This document shows positions 42,841-53,379 of a stretch of 64,000 nucleotides of DNA, one piece after another. The DNA lies in contig JAWHQI010000040.1 in the NCBI GenBank assembly GCA_033032865.1, positions 5,377,001 through 5,441,000 of the forward strand, read 5' to 3'. The position numbers were made by a program, and so were the translations under genes. This DNA comes from Dactylorhiza incarnata (taxonomy: Eukaryota; Streptophyta; Magnoliopsida; Asparagales; Orchidaceae). The notes under the pieces were generated by a model. The model was not told the DNA's origin. It saw only the letters and a list, made by a program, of their open reading frames with translations, and did not search any database. Numbering within the stretch: position 1 is the first letter of the stretch; each line of letters opens with the position of its first letter.

Positions 42841-44800
42841 ATCCCCGCTCTTTGCGAGGTTAGCTTAAGCTCGCAAAGAATCATCCAACCCTGAGTGTTC
42901 GACGAGTGTCGCTGGAAATCCGGCTAACGGTGCTATCTCGGAAAAACACGTAGCTTCTCCGAAGAGGTCCTCCAACCTTGTCGGCTAATGAGAGCCCGGC
43001 TAGGGAGTCTGCTCAGGACTGAGCGCCTCCGGGAGCGAGCTCCACTAGTGGTCGACAATGGGTCGACACACTCCTAGGAGCGAGCTCTACTAGTGAGAGC
43101 CACCCAACTAGTGAGAGCCACCCAGCTAGTGAGAGCCTGGTCAGCGGAACCATCCAAGGGGAACATCTCTTTTCCTCCCTAGGAGGTCAACCTGGCCTGC
43201 CGTCTAGTGAGAGCCCGGTCAGCGGAACCATCCAAGGGGAACATCTATTTTCCTCCCTAGGAGGTCAACCTGGCCTGTCGTCTAGTGAGAGCCCGGTCAG
43301 CGGAACCATCCAAGGGGAACATCTCTTTTCCTCCCTAGGAGGTCAACCTGGCCTGCCGTCTAGTGAGAGCCCGGTCAGCGGAACCATCCAAGGGGAACAT
43401 CTCTTTTCCTCCCTAGGAGGTCAACCTGGCCTGCCGTCTAGTGAGAGCCCGGTCAGCGGAACCATCCAAGGGGAACATCTATTTTCCTCCCTAGGAGGTC
43501 AACCTGGCCTGCCGTCTAGTGAGAGCCCGGTCAGCGGAACCATCCAAGGGGAACATCTCTTTTCCTCCCTAGGAGGTCAACCTGGCCTGCCGTCTAGTGA
43601 GAGCCCGGTCAGCGGAACCGTCCAAGGGGAACATCTCTTTTCCTCCCTAGGAGGTCAACCTGGCCTGCCGTCTAGTGAGAGCCCAGTCAGCGGAACCGTC
43701 CAAGGGGAACATCTCTTTTCCTCCCTAGGAGGTCAACCTGGCCTGCCGTCTAGTGAGAGCCCGGTCAGCGGAACCATCCAAGGGGAACATCTCTTTTCCT
43801 CCCTAGGAGGTCAACCTGGCCTGCCGTCTAGTGAGAGCCCGGTCAGCGGAACCGTCCAAGGGGAACATCTCTTTTCCTCCCTAGGAGGTCAACCTGGCCT
43901 GCCGTCTAGTGAGAGCCCGGTCAGCGGAACCGTCCAAGGGGAACATCTCTTTTCCTCCCTAGGAGGTCAACTTGGCCTGCCGTCTAGTGAGAGCCCGGTC
44001 AGCGGAACCGTCCAAGGGGAACATCTCTTTTCCTCCCTAGGAGGTCAACCTGGCCTGCCGTCTAGTGAGAGCCCGGTCAGCGGAACCATCCAAGGGGAAC
44101 ATCTCTTTTCCTCCCTAGGAGGTCAACCTGGCCTGCCGTCTAGTGAGAGCCCGGTCAGCGGAACCATCCAAGGGGAACATCTATTTTCCTCCCTAGGAGG
44201 TCAACCTGGCCTGCCGTCTAGTGAGAGCCCGGTCAGCGGAACCATCCAAGGGGAACATCTCTTTTCCTCCCTAGGAGGTCAACCTGGCCTGTCGTCTAGT
44301 GAGAGCCCGGTCAGCAGAACCGTCCAAGGGGAACATCTCTTTTCCTCCCTAGGAGGTCAACCTGGCCTGCCGTCTAGTGAGAGCCCGGTCAGCGGAACCG
44401 TCCAAGGGAAACATCTCTTTTCCTCCCTAGGAGGTCAACCTGGCCTGCCGTCTAGTGAGAGCCCGGTCAGCAGAACCATCCAAGGGGAACATCTCTTTTC
44501 CTCCCTAGGAGGTCACCCTGGCCTGCCGTCTAGCGAGAGCCTGGTCAGCGGAACCGTCCAAGGGGAACATCTCTTTTCCTCCCTAGGAGGTCAACCTGAC
44601 CTGCCGTCTAGTGAGAGCCCGGTCAGCGGAACCGTCCAAGGGGAACATCTCTTTTCCTCCCTAGGAGGTCAACCTAGCCTGCCGTCTAGTGAGAGCCCGG
44701 TCAGCGGAACCATCCAAGGGGAACATCTCTTTTCCTCCCTAGGAGGTCAACCTGGCCTGCCGTCTAGTGAGAGCCCGGTCAGCGGAACCATCCAAGGGGA
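42841..44800 (-). repeat. Inverted copy of P 3' internal region with 21.5 units of the 78-bp repeat
   Basis: Exactly 1,960 bp collinear with 50,308-52,267 on the opposite strand. The array part is 43,125-44,800. Unit variants (AGCCTAGGTTG-type, GGGTGACC-type, TTCTGCTG, TTTCCC, GACAGGCC, AAAATAGATG) occur in the same order as in the right array from 50,424 to 51,840. Confidence 0.92.
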
Positions 44801-44801
44801 T
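44796..44801 (+). other. Inversion junction of P (GGGGA microhomology plus T)
   Basis: The array side reads CCAAGGGGA then AC; the polypurine-tract side (52,262-52,267) reads GGGGAT then TGTG. The junction reads CCAAGGGGATTGTGTAC, sharing GGGGA with both and keeping the tract-specific T. Confidence 0.85.
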
Positions 44802-45907
44802 TGTGTACAACCCAGTATTCGTCGAGTGCTTTTCCCTCGGATAGAGAGAGGGAGGACGAGCGGTAGGAGGCGGAGATCTCCGCTCGCCCAGCTCATATAG
44901 GAAGCGAGCAAAGGAAGGGGGCGAGCTCCTCTCGCCCCCCGCTCCGGAGGAAGGCGGAGAGGGGAGAGGCCAGCTCGACCCCCCCTCTCGCCCAGCATTC
45001 GGCGGAGAGGGGAGTGGCCAGCTCGACCCCCCCTCTCGCCCAGCATTCGGCGGAGAGGGGAGAGGCCAGCTCGACCCCCCCTCTCGCCCAGCATTCGGCG
45101 GAGAGGGGAGAGGCCAGCTCGACCCCCCCCTCTCGCCCAGCATTCGGCGGAGAGGGGAGAGGCCAGCTCGACCCCCCCTCTCGCCCAGCATTCGGCGGAG
45201 AGGGGAGAGGCCAGCTCGACCCCCCCCCCCCCCCCCCCCCCCCCCCCTCTCGCCCAGCATTCGGCGGAGAGGGGAGAGGCCAGCTCGACCCCCCCTCTCG
45301 CCCAGCATTCGGCGGAGAGGGGAGAGGCCAGCTCGACCCCCCTCTCGCCCAACATTCGGCGGAGAGGCCAACTCGGCCCCCCTCATCCAGTTTACTATTC
45401 GCAGTCCAGTTTGGCTATTCGCAGTCCAGTTTGGCTATTCGCAGTCCAGTTTGGCTATTCGCAGTCCAGTGGTCTGCATTTAGCATTTCAGAACAGCGGG
45501 ATTCAGCTATCCGCAGCCCAATTCAGGGGTATTCTGGTAATCTGACAGACCAGTTTTTGGCTATTTGCAGCCCAACTTCAAAAATCCTATAAATAGGACC
45601 AAGGGGGCACCATTTGGAGAGATCTCTCATCCTAGGCTAGCTCTCTCCTTCTCCCTCTCCCTCCCCAAGTCTCTCTAGGGGGTGAGGAGAGGCTCCAGTG
45701 GTGCCCAAGCTTAGTAGTGGCTTGGGAGGGGAAGTTCCAAGGGGACTTCCGGGTACGTGGCGGGACCTCCCCGCTAAGCCCTTGGTCCAGTTCTTAGTTC
45801 CGACACCTTCAACCTAGAGCTCTCCCTTGGGGGAAGTAAGGGTTGGTCGCCCCTCAGCCTCGTTGAGGGCCCCGAACTCCACAGAGACCGAGTAATCGGT
45901 TTCAACA
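44802..45907 (+). repeat. LTR2 of P, functional 5' LTR (1,106 bp)
   Basis: Starts TGTGTACAACCC and ends GGTTTCAACA, followed by the PBS. Includes the 48-60-bp repeats (44,955-45,370) with one C run of about 28 (45,221-45,247), four 20-bp TTGGCTATTCGCAGTCCAG units (45,395-45,470) and CCTATAAATAGG at 45,586-45,597. Virtually identical to LTR3. Confidence 0.92.
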
Positions 45908-45911
45908 TTTA

Positions 45912-45928
45912 TGGTGCGGTGAGCGTGG
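45912..45928 (+). promoter_or_regulatory. Primer-binding site, tRNA-Phe type
   Basis: TGGTGCGGTGAGCGTGG matches all 17 bases of the complement of the plant tRNA-Phe (GAA) 3' end as I know it, four bases after the LTR2 end. Confidence 0.85.
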
Positions 45929-45956
45929 AGTGTGACCGATTCAAGAAACCCTCAAG

Positions 45957-47525
45957 ATGAGCTCCATGGATGGAGGTGGAGGAAGTTCCGACCCAGGTCA
46001 CTCGCAGCCCCCGGTGGCTGGGATGATGTTGGAGATGTTTGAAAATTTCAGGCAGGAGGTCCTGCAGACCTTGCAGGTAGCTTTCGCCTCGGGAGGCGAA
46101 GGCAGGAGAGGAAGTGGTTCGGAGGTCTCTCCCCGACAGGAGGGTGAGATCCCTCTCGACCAACCAGCCAGAGAGGAGGTGCCAGGAGTTGGCGGGTGGG
46201 GAGGTCATCGACCCCCACTCGCCGAGACCCAAGTTGGCGGGTGGGGAGGTCATCGACCCCCACTCGCCGAGACCCAAGTTGGCGGGTGGGGAGGTCCTCG
46301 ACCCCCACTCGCTGAGACCCAAGTGGGTGGGTGGGGAGGTCATCGACCCCCACTAGCCGAGACCCAAGTTGGCGGGTGGGGAGGTCATCGACCCCCACTC
46401 GCCGAGACCCAAGTTGGCGGGTGGGGAGGTCCTCGACCCCCACTCGCCGAGACCCAAGTGGGCGGGTGGGGAGGTCATCGACCCCCACTCGCCGAGACCC
46501 AAGTTGGCGGGTGGGGAGGACATCGACCCCCACTCGCCGAGACCCAAGTAGGCGAAGGGGAAGGTGTCAAACCCCGTCTCGCCCAGCCCCCAAGGGGGGC
46601 GAGCAGAGGAGGTCCTTTTTCTGAGATGATCCTCTCAGCCCCGATTCCGGAGGGGTTCAAGGGAGCAGAGATGTCTCACTACTTCGGCAAGGATGACCCC
46701 GTCCTGCACCTGCAGTGGTTTGAGGACATGGTCTCCATCATGCCCATGTCGGACGCTTTTAGGTGTCGACTCTTTGCGACAACCCTGAAGGAAAAGGCTA
46801 GAGAGTGGTTCCACCAGCTCCCTGCGGGATCCATCTATGCCTTCGAAGACTTGCGTCGAGGTTTCTTGCTACGCTTCGCGACGTCAAGGAAGAGGAAGAA
46901 AGATGCTGAAGCACTTTTCAAGGTCAAGCAAGAGCCAGAGGAGTCGCTGGCTCGATATCTAGAACGGTTCAGGGAAGAGGTTCACCTCGTCGAAGAGGTT
47001 CCCGGGTACACCCTCAAGCTTGCATTCACGTTGGGGCTGCGGGAGGGCTTCTTCAAGGTGGACCTCAAGAGGAGGGCTCCTTTGTCTTTTGAGGAGTTGA
47101 TGGAAAGGGTGGCCGAAGAAGTTGAAAGTGAAGAGGCCAACCCGGAGTTCACAAGAAGGCTGGCCAAGCTGAGTGAGCCGGAGGCAAGGCAGCAGGGAGG
47201 AAGAGCAAAGGCCCCTAAGAGGAAGTTCGACCAGGAGGAAGACAACTTCCAAGAAGAGGGGACCGACCTCCCAGGATGGAGGCAGGGACCGAAAGCACCC
47301 TCTCCACCACCCCAGCAAGCCATGGTGATAGGCCACAGAAGAAGAAGAAATCGTGGAGGAGGAAGAAGGGGCGTCCGAGTGGAGTTACCCTACTGTGACT
47401 TCCATCAGGAGGAAGGCCACGCGACATCCGCCTGCCCTGAGTTTTTGGAAATGAGGGAGGCGAGGGGCCCGAGGCCGCAGCATCGACAACCAGAGGAGGT
47501 CGGGGAGGACCATGCCGGGGAATAG
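45957..47525 (+). CDS. gag: Gag of Ty3/gypsy element P (522 aa)
   Basis: Intact frame from MSSMDGGGGSSDPGH to the stop at 47,523. Residues about 79-198 are eight copies of the 15-residue unit VGGWGG(H/P)RPPLAETQ, with the H/P variant in an H-H-P rhythm. Residues about 222-400 form a Retrotrans_gag domain (YFGKDDPVLHLQWFEDMVS, LKEKAREWFHQLP, FLLRFATSRKRKKDAEALF). A basic Pro/Arg-rich segment and a C-terminal zinc-finger-like YCDFHQEEGHATSAC (about 478-492), as in Tat-type Gags, follow. The protein would assemble particles around element RNA. Protease and polymerase do not follow: the 78-bp array starts 130 bp downstream. The GC-rich repeat opens several alternative frames, which I regard as by-products. 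Confidence 0.9.
   Translation: MSSMDGGGGSSDPGHSQPPVAGMMLEMFENFRQEVLQTLQVAFASGGEGRRGSGSEVSPRQEGEIPLDQPAREEVPGVGGWGGHRPPLAETQVGGWGGHRPPLAETQVGGWGGPRPPLAETQVGGWGGHRPPLAETQVGGWGGHRPPLAETQVGGWGGPRPPLAETQVGGWGGHRPPLAETQVGGWGGHRPPLAETQVGEGEGVKPRLAQPPRGASRGGPFSEMILSAPIPEGFKGAEMSHYFGKDDPVLHLQWFEDMVSIMPMSDAFRCRLFATTLKEKAREWFHQLPAGSIYAFEDLRRGFLLRFATSRKRKKDAEALFKVKQEPEESLARYLERFREEVHLVEEVPGYTLKLAFTLGLREGFFKVDLKRRAPLSFEELMERVAEEVESEEANPEFTRRLAKLSEPEARQQGGRAKAPKRKFDQEEDNFQEEGTDLPGWRQGPKAPSPPPQQAMVIGHRRRRNRGGGRRGVRVELPYCDFHQEEGHATSACPEFLEMREARGPRPQHRQPEEVGEDHAGE
46190..46549 (+). repeat. Eight tandem 45-bp repeats inside P gag
   Basis: Unit GTTGGCGGGTGGGGAGGTCA... repeats without indels, keeping the gag frame. 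Single-base variants (CATCGA or CCTCGA) recur every third unit. Confidence 0.95.
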
Positions 47526-47654
47526 AAGTCCGAGTCCCGGTCTCCGTGCTTTGTTTTTTCTTTGAGTCCATGTAGTAGGAGAGAGTGTTTCCCTACTTAG
47601 TTTTTCTTGCATGTAACCGAATGACTAATGAAATGAAAGCTTTTTGAAGTATTG
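47526..47654 (+). other. Spacer between P gag and array
   Basis: 129 bp, T- and A-rich relative to its surroundings, with AATGAAATGAAAGC before the first repeat unit. No feature. Confidence 0.6.
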
Positions 47655-50600
47655 TTCCCCTTGGATGGTTCCGCTGACCGGGATCTCACTAGACGGCAGG
47701 CCAGGTTGACCTCCTAGGGAGGAAAAGAGATGTTCCCCTTGGACGGTTCCGCTGACCGGGCTCTCACTAGACGGCAGGCCAGGTTGACCTCCTAGGGAGG
47801 AAAAGAGATGTTCCCCTTGGATGGTTCCGCTGACCGGGCTCTCACTAGACGGCAGGCCAGGTTGACCTCCTAGGGAGGAAAAGAGATGTTCCCCTTGGAC
47901 GGTTCCGCTGACCGGGCTCTCACTAGACGGCAGGCCAGGTTGACCTCCTAGGGAGGAAAAGAGATGTTCCCCTTGGATGGTTCCGCTGACCGGGCTCTCA
48001 CTAGACGGCAGGCCAGGTTGACCTCCTAGGGAGGAAAAGAGATGTTCCCCTTGGATGGTTCCGCTGACCGGGCTCTCACTAGACGGCAGGCCAGGTTGAC
48101 CTCCTAGGGAGGAAAAGAGATGTTCCCCTTGGACGGTTCCGCTGACCGGGCTCTCACTAGACGGCAGGCCAGGTTGACCTCCTAGGGAGGAAAATAGATG
48201 TTCCCCTTGGACGGTTTCGCTGACCGGGCTCTCACTAGACGGCAGGCCAGGTTGACCTCCTAGGGAGGAAAAGAGATGTTCCCCTTGGATGGTTCCGCTG
48301 ACCGGGCTCTCACTAGACGGCAGGCCAGGTTGACCTCCTAGGGAGGAAAAGAGATGTTCCCCATGGACGGTTCCGCTGACCGGGCTCTCACTAGACGGCA
48401 GGCCAGGTTGACCTCCTAGGGAGGAAAAGAGATGTTCCCCTTGGATGGTTCCGCTGACCGGGCTCTCACTAGACGGCAGGCCAGGTTGACCTCCTAGGGA
48501 GGAAAAGAGATGTTCCCCTTGGATGGTTCCGCTGACCGGGCTCTCACTAGACGGCAGGCCAGGTTGACCTCCTAGGGAGGAAAAGAGATGTTCCCCTTGG
48601 ACGGTTCCGCTGACCGGGCTCTCACTAGACGGCAGGCCAGGTTGACCTCCTAGGGAGGAAAAGAGATGTTCCCCTTGGACGGTTCCGCTGACCGGGCTCT
48701 CGCTAGACGGCAGGCCAGGTTGACTTCCTAGGGAGGAAAAGAGATGTTCCCCTTGGATGGTTCCGCTGACCGGGCTCTCACTAGACGGCAGGCCAGGTTG
48801 ACCTCCTAGGGAGGAAAAGAGATGTTCCCCTTGGATGGTTCCGCTGACCGGGCTCTCACTAGACGGCAGGCCAGGTTGACCTCCTAGGGAGGAAAAGAGA
48901 TGTTCCCCTTGGACGGTTCCGCTGACCGGGCTCTCACTAGACGGCAGGCCAGGTTGACCTCCTAGGGAGGAAAAGAGATGTTCCCCTTGGATGGTTCCGC
49001 TGACCGGGCTCTCACTAGACGGCAGGACAGGTTGACCTCCTAGGGAGGAAAAGAGATGTTCCCCTTGGATGGTTCCGCTGACCGGGCTCTCACTAGACGG
49101 CAGGCTAGGTTGACCTCCTAGGGAGGAAAAGAGATGTTCCCCTTGGACGGTTCCGCTGACCGGGCTCTCACTAGACGGCAGGTCAGGTTGACCTCCTAGG
49201 GAGGAAAAGAGATGTTCCCCTTGGACGGTTCCGCTGACCAGGCTCTCGCTAGACGGCAGGCCAGGGTGACCTCCTAGGGAGGAAAAGAGATGTTCCCCTT
49301 GGATGGTTCTGCTGACCGGGCTCTCACTAGACGGCAGGCCAGGTTGACCTCCTAGGGAGGAAAAGAGATGTTTCCCTTGGACGGTTCCGCTGACCGGGCT
49401 CTCACTAGACGGCAGGCCAGGTTGACCTCCTAGGGAGGAAAAGAGATGTTCCCCTTGGACGGTTCTGCTGACCGGGCTCTCACTAGACGACAGGCCAGGT
49501 TGACCTCCTAGGGAGGAAAATAGATGTTCCCCTTGGACGGTTTCGCTGACCGGGCTCTCACTAGACGGCAGGCCAGGTTGACCTCCTAGGGAGGAAAAGA
49601 GATGTTCCCCTTGGATGGTTCCGCTGACCGGGCTCTCACTAGACGGCAGGCCAGGTTGACCTCCTAGGGAGGAAAAGAGATGTTCCCCATGGACGGTTCC
49701 GCTGACCGGGCTCTCACTAGACGGCAGGCCAGGTTGACCTCCTAGGGAGGAAAAGAGATGTTCCCCTTGGATGGTTCCGCTGACCGGGCTCTCACTAGAC
49801 GGCAGGCCAGGTTGACCTCCTAGGGAGGAAAAGAGATGTTCCCCTTGGATGGTTCCGCTGACCGGGCTCTCACTAGACGGCAGGCCAGGTTGACCTCCTA
49901 GGGAGGAAAAGAGATGTTCCCCTTGGACGGTTCCGCTGACCGGGCTCTCACTAGACGGCAGGCCAGGTTGACCTCCTAGGGAGGAAAAGAGATGTTCCCC
50001 TTGGACGGTTCCGCTGACCGGGCTCTCGCTAGACGGCAGGCCAGGTTGACTTCCTAGGGAGGAAAAGAGATGTTCCCCTTGGATGGTTCCGCTGACCGGG
50101 CTCTCACTAGACGGCAGGCCAGGTTGACCTCCTAGGGAGGAAAAGAGATGTTCCCCTTGGATGGTTCCGCTGACCGGGCTCTCACTAGACGGCAGGCCAG
50201 GTTGACCTCCTAGGGAGGAAAAGAGATGTTCCCCTTGGACGGTTCCGCTGACCGGGCTCTCACTAGATGGCAGGCCAGGTTGACCTCCTAGGGAGGAAAA
50301 GAGATGTTCCCCTTGGATGGTTCCGCTGACCGGGCTCTCACTAGACGGCAGGCCAGGTTGACCTCCTAGGGAGGAAAAGAGATGTTCCCCTTGGATGGTT
50401 CCGCTGACCGGGCTCTCACTAGACGGCAGGCTAGGTTGACCTCCTAGGGAGGAAAAGAGATGTTCCCCTTGGACGGTTCCGCTGACCGGGCTCTCACTAG
50501 ACGGCAGGTTAGGTTGACCTCCTAGGGAGGAAAAGAGATGTTCCCCTTGGACGGTTCCGCTGACCAGGCTCTCGCTAGACGGCAGGCCAGGGTGACCTCC

Positions 50601-51983
50601 TAGGGAGGAAAAGAGATGTTCCCCTTGGATGGTTCTGCTGACCGGGCTCTCACTAGACGGCAGGCCAGGTTGACCTCCTAGGGAGGAAAAGAGATGTTTC
50701 CCTTGGACGGTTCCGCTGACCGGGCTCTCACTAGACGGCAGGCCAGGTTGACCTCCTAGGGAGGAAAAGAGATGTTCCCCTTGGACGGTTCTGCTGACCG
50801 GGCTCTCACTAGACGACAGGCCAGGTTGACCTCCTAGGGAGGAAAAGAGATGTTCCCCTTGGATGGTTCCGCTGACCGGGCTCTCACTAGACGGCAGGCC
50901 AGGTTGACCTCCTAGGGAGGAAAATAGATGTTCCCCTTGGATGGTTCCGCTGACCGGGCTCTCACTAGACGGCAGGCCAGGTTGACCTCCTAGGGAGGAA
51001 AAGAGATGTTCCCCTTGGATGGTTCCGCTGACCGGGCTCTCACTAGACGGCAGGCCAGGTTGACCTCCTAGGGAGGAAAAGAGATGTTCCCCTTGGACGG
51101 TTCCGCTGACCGGGCTCTCACTAGACGGCAGGCCAAGTTGACCTCCTAGGGAGGAAAAGAGATGTTCCCCTTGGACGGTTCCGCTGACCGGGCTCTCACT
51201 AGACGGCAGGCCAGGTTGACCTCCTAGGGAGGAAAAGAGATGTTCCCCTTGGACGGTTCCGCTGACCGGGCTCTCACTAGACGGCAGGCCAGGTTGACCT
51301 CCTAGGGAGGAAAAGAGATGTTCCCCTTGGATGGTTCCGCTGACCGGGCTCTCACTAGACGGCAGGCCAGGTTGACCTCCTAGGGAGGAAAAGAGATGTT
51401 CCCCTTGGACGGTTCCGCTGACTGGGCTCTCACTAGACGGCAGGCCAGGTTGACCTCCTAGGGAGGAAAAGAGATGTTCCCCTTGGACGGTTCCGCTGAC
51501 CGGGCTCTCACTAGACGGCAGGCCAGGTTGACCTCCTAGGGAGGAAAAGAGATGTTCCCCTTGGATGGTTCCGCTGACCGGGCTCTCACTAGACGGCAGG
51601 CCAGGTTGACCTCCTAGGGAGGAAAATAGATGTTCCCCTTGGATGGTTCCGCTGACCGGGCTCTCACTAGACTGCAGGCCAGGTTGACCTCCTAGGGAGG
51701 AAAAGAGATGTTCCCCTTGGATGGTTCCGCTGACCGGGCTCTCACTAGACGGCAGGCCAGGTTGACCTCCTAGGGAGGAAAAGAGATGTTCCCCTTGGAT
51801 GGTTCCGCTGACCGGGCTCTCACTAGACGACAGGCCAGGTTGACCTCCTAGGGAGGAAAATAGATGTTCCCCTTGGATGGTTCCGCTGACCGGGCTCTCA
51901 CTAGACGGCAGGCCAGGTTGACCTCCTAGGGAGGAAAAGAGATGTTCCCCTTGGATGGTTCCGCTGACCAGGCTCTCACTAGC
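47655..51983 (+). repeat. 78-bp tandem repeat array of P, 55.5 units, with 17-unit higher-order period
   Basis: Units start TTCCCCTTGGA(C/T)GGTTCC, and every unit contains a CCTCCTAGGGAGG dyad. Diagnostic variants recur at exactly 1,326 bp (17 units): AAAATAGATG at 48,191 and 49,517; TTCCCCATGG at 48,363 and 49,689; CAGGCTAGG at 49,095 and 50,421. Stops occur in all frames, so it is non-coding. It occupies the place where pol would be. Confidence 0.95.
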
Positions 51984-52267
51984 TGGGTGGCTCTCACTAG
52001 TTGGGTGGCTCTCACTAGTAGAGCTCGCTCCTAGGAGTGTGTCGACCCATTGTCGACCACTAGTGGAGCTCGCTCCCGGAGGCGCTCAGTCCTGAGCAGA
52101 CTCCCTAGCCGGGCTCTCATTAGCCGACAAGGTTGGAGGACCTCTTCGGAGAAGCTACGTGTTTTTCCGAGATAGCACCGTTAGCCGGATTTCCAGCGAC
52201 ACTCGTCGAACACTCAGGGTTGGATGATTCTTTGCGAGCTTAAGCTAACCTCGCAAAGAGCGGGGAT
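51984..52267 (+). other. Post-array internal region and polypurine tract of P
   Basis: Short CTCACTAG(C/T)TGGGTGG repeats, two GAGCTCGCTCC(T/C) phrases around GTCGACC...GTCGACC, then AGAGCGGGGAT (52,257-52,267) as the polypurine tract directly before LTR3. Confidence 0.75.
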
Positions 52268-52685
52268 TGTGTACAACCCAGTATTCGTCGAGTGCTTTTC
52301 CCTCGGATAGAGAGAGGGAGGACGAGCGGTAGGAGGCGGAGATCTCCGCTCGCCCAGCTCATATAGGAAGCGAGCAAAGGAAGGGGGCGAGCTCCTCTCG
52401 CCCCCCGCTCCGGAGGAAGGCGGAGAGGGGAGAGGCCAGCTCGACCCCCCCTCTCGCCCAGCATTCGGCGGAGAGGGGAGTGGCCAGCTCGACCCCCCCT
52501 CTCGCCCAGCATTCGGCGGAGAGGGGAGAGGCCAGCTCGACCCCCCCTCTCGCCCAGCATTCGGCGGAGAGGGGAGAGGCCAGCTCGACCCCCCCCTCTC
52601 GCCCAGCATTCGGCGGAGAGGGGAGAGGCCAGCTCGACCCCCCCTCTCGCCCAGCATTCGGCGGAGAGGGGAGAGGCCAGCTCGA

Positions 52686-52716
<31 letters not shown>

Positions 52717-53374
52717 TCGCCCAGCATTCGGCGGAGAGGGGAGAGGCCAGCTCGACCCCCCCTCTCGCCCAGCATTCGGCGGAGAGGGGAGAGGCCAGCT
52801 CGACCCCCCTCTCGCCCAACATTCGGCGGAGAGGCCAACTCGGCCCCCCTCATCCAGTTTACTATTCGCAGTCCAGTTTGGCTATTCGCAGTCCAGTTTG
52901 GCTATTCGCAGTCCAGTTTGGCTATTCGCAGTCCAGTGGTCTGCATTTAGCATTTCAGAACAGCGGGATTCAGCTATCCGCAGCCCAATTCAGGGGTATT
53001 CTGGTAATCTGACAGACCAGTTTTTGGCTATTTGCAGCCCAACTTCAAAAATCCTATAAATAGGACCAAGGGGGCACCATTTGGAGAGATCTCTCATCCT
53101 AGGCTAGCTCTCTCCTTCTCCCTCTCCCTCCCCAAGTCTCTCTAGGGGGTGAGGAGAGGCTCCAGTGGTGCCCAAGCTTAGTAGTGGCTTGGGAGGGGAA
53201 GTTCCAAGGGGACTTCCGGGTACGTGGCGGGACCTCCCCGCTAAGCCCTTGGTCCAGTTCTTAGTTCCGACACCTTCAACCTAGAGCTCTCCCTTGGGGG
53301 AAGTAAGGGTTGGTCGCCCCTCAGCCTCGTTGAGGGCCCCGAACTCCACAGAGACCGAGTAATCGGTTTCAACA
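52268..53374 (+). repeat. LTR3 of P, 3' LTR (1,107 bp)
   Basis: Same sequence as LTR2, including the long C run (52,687-52,714) and CTATAAATA at 53,054. Ends GGTTTCAACA against the right CACCT duplication. Confidence 0.92.
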
Positions 53375-53379
53375 CACCT
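53375..53379 (+). repeat. Right target-site duplication of element P (CACCT)
   Basis: Exact match to 41,739-41,743. Confidence 0.92.

Larger units (their letters stand above)
41744..53374. mobile_element. Palindrome-ended gag-only Ty3/gypsy retrotransposon P (11.6 kb)
   Basis: Order: inverted LTR1 (41,744-42,840), inverted 3' internal segment (42,841-44,800), LTR2 (44,802-45,907), tRNA-Phe PBS, gag, 78-bp array, polypurine tract, LTR3 (52,268-53,374). The left 3.06 kb is the reverse complement of 50,308-53,374, with the 1,960-bp internal part collinear to the base. A perfect 5-bp CACCT duplication flanks the whole. Thus both ends are U5 termini. No pol. Gag-only LTR elements in plants are known as TR-GAGs; the inverted terminal structure is not part of that description. 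Confidence 0.88.

Noticed and set aside
42265..42894. Multiple 100-210-codon frames over the LTR repeats of P (also 44,739-45,592 and 52,214-52,950)
   Set aside because: They occur on both strands and in several frames of the same tandem repeat within LTRs, and have no domain.
45912..45928. tRNA gene (also the initiator-Met and Asp matches)
   Set aside because: Only the 3'-end complement is present, directly after LTRs; these are primer-binding sites.
46048..46533. Antisense 161-codon frame over the gag repeats
   Set aside because: Shadow of the 45-bp repeat; the sense frame has the recognised Gag domain.
47655..51983. CRISPR array or centromere satellite
   Set aside because: Units are head-to-tail with no unique spacers, in a plant retrotransposon; a centromere link has no support from this window.
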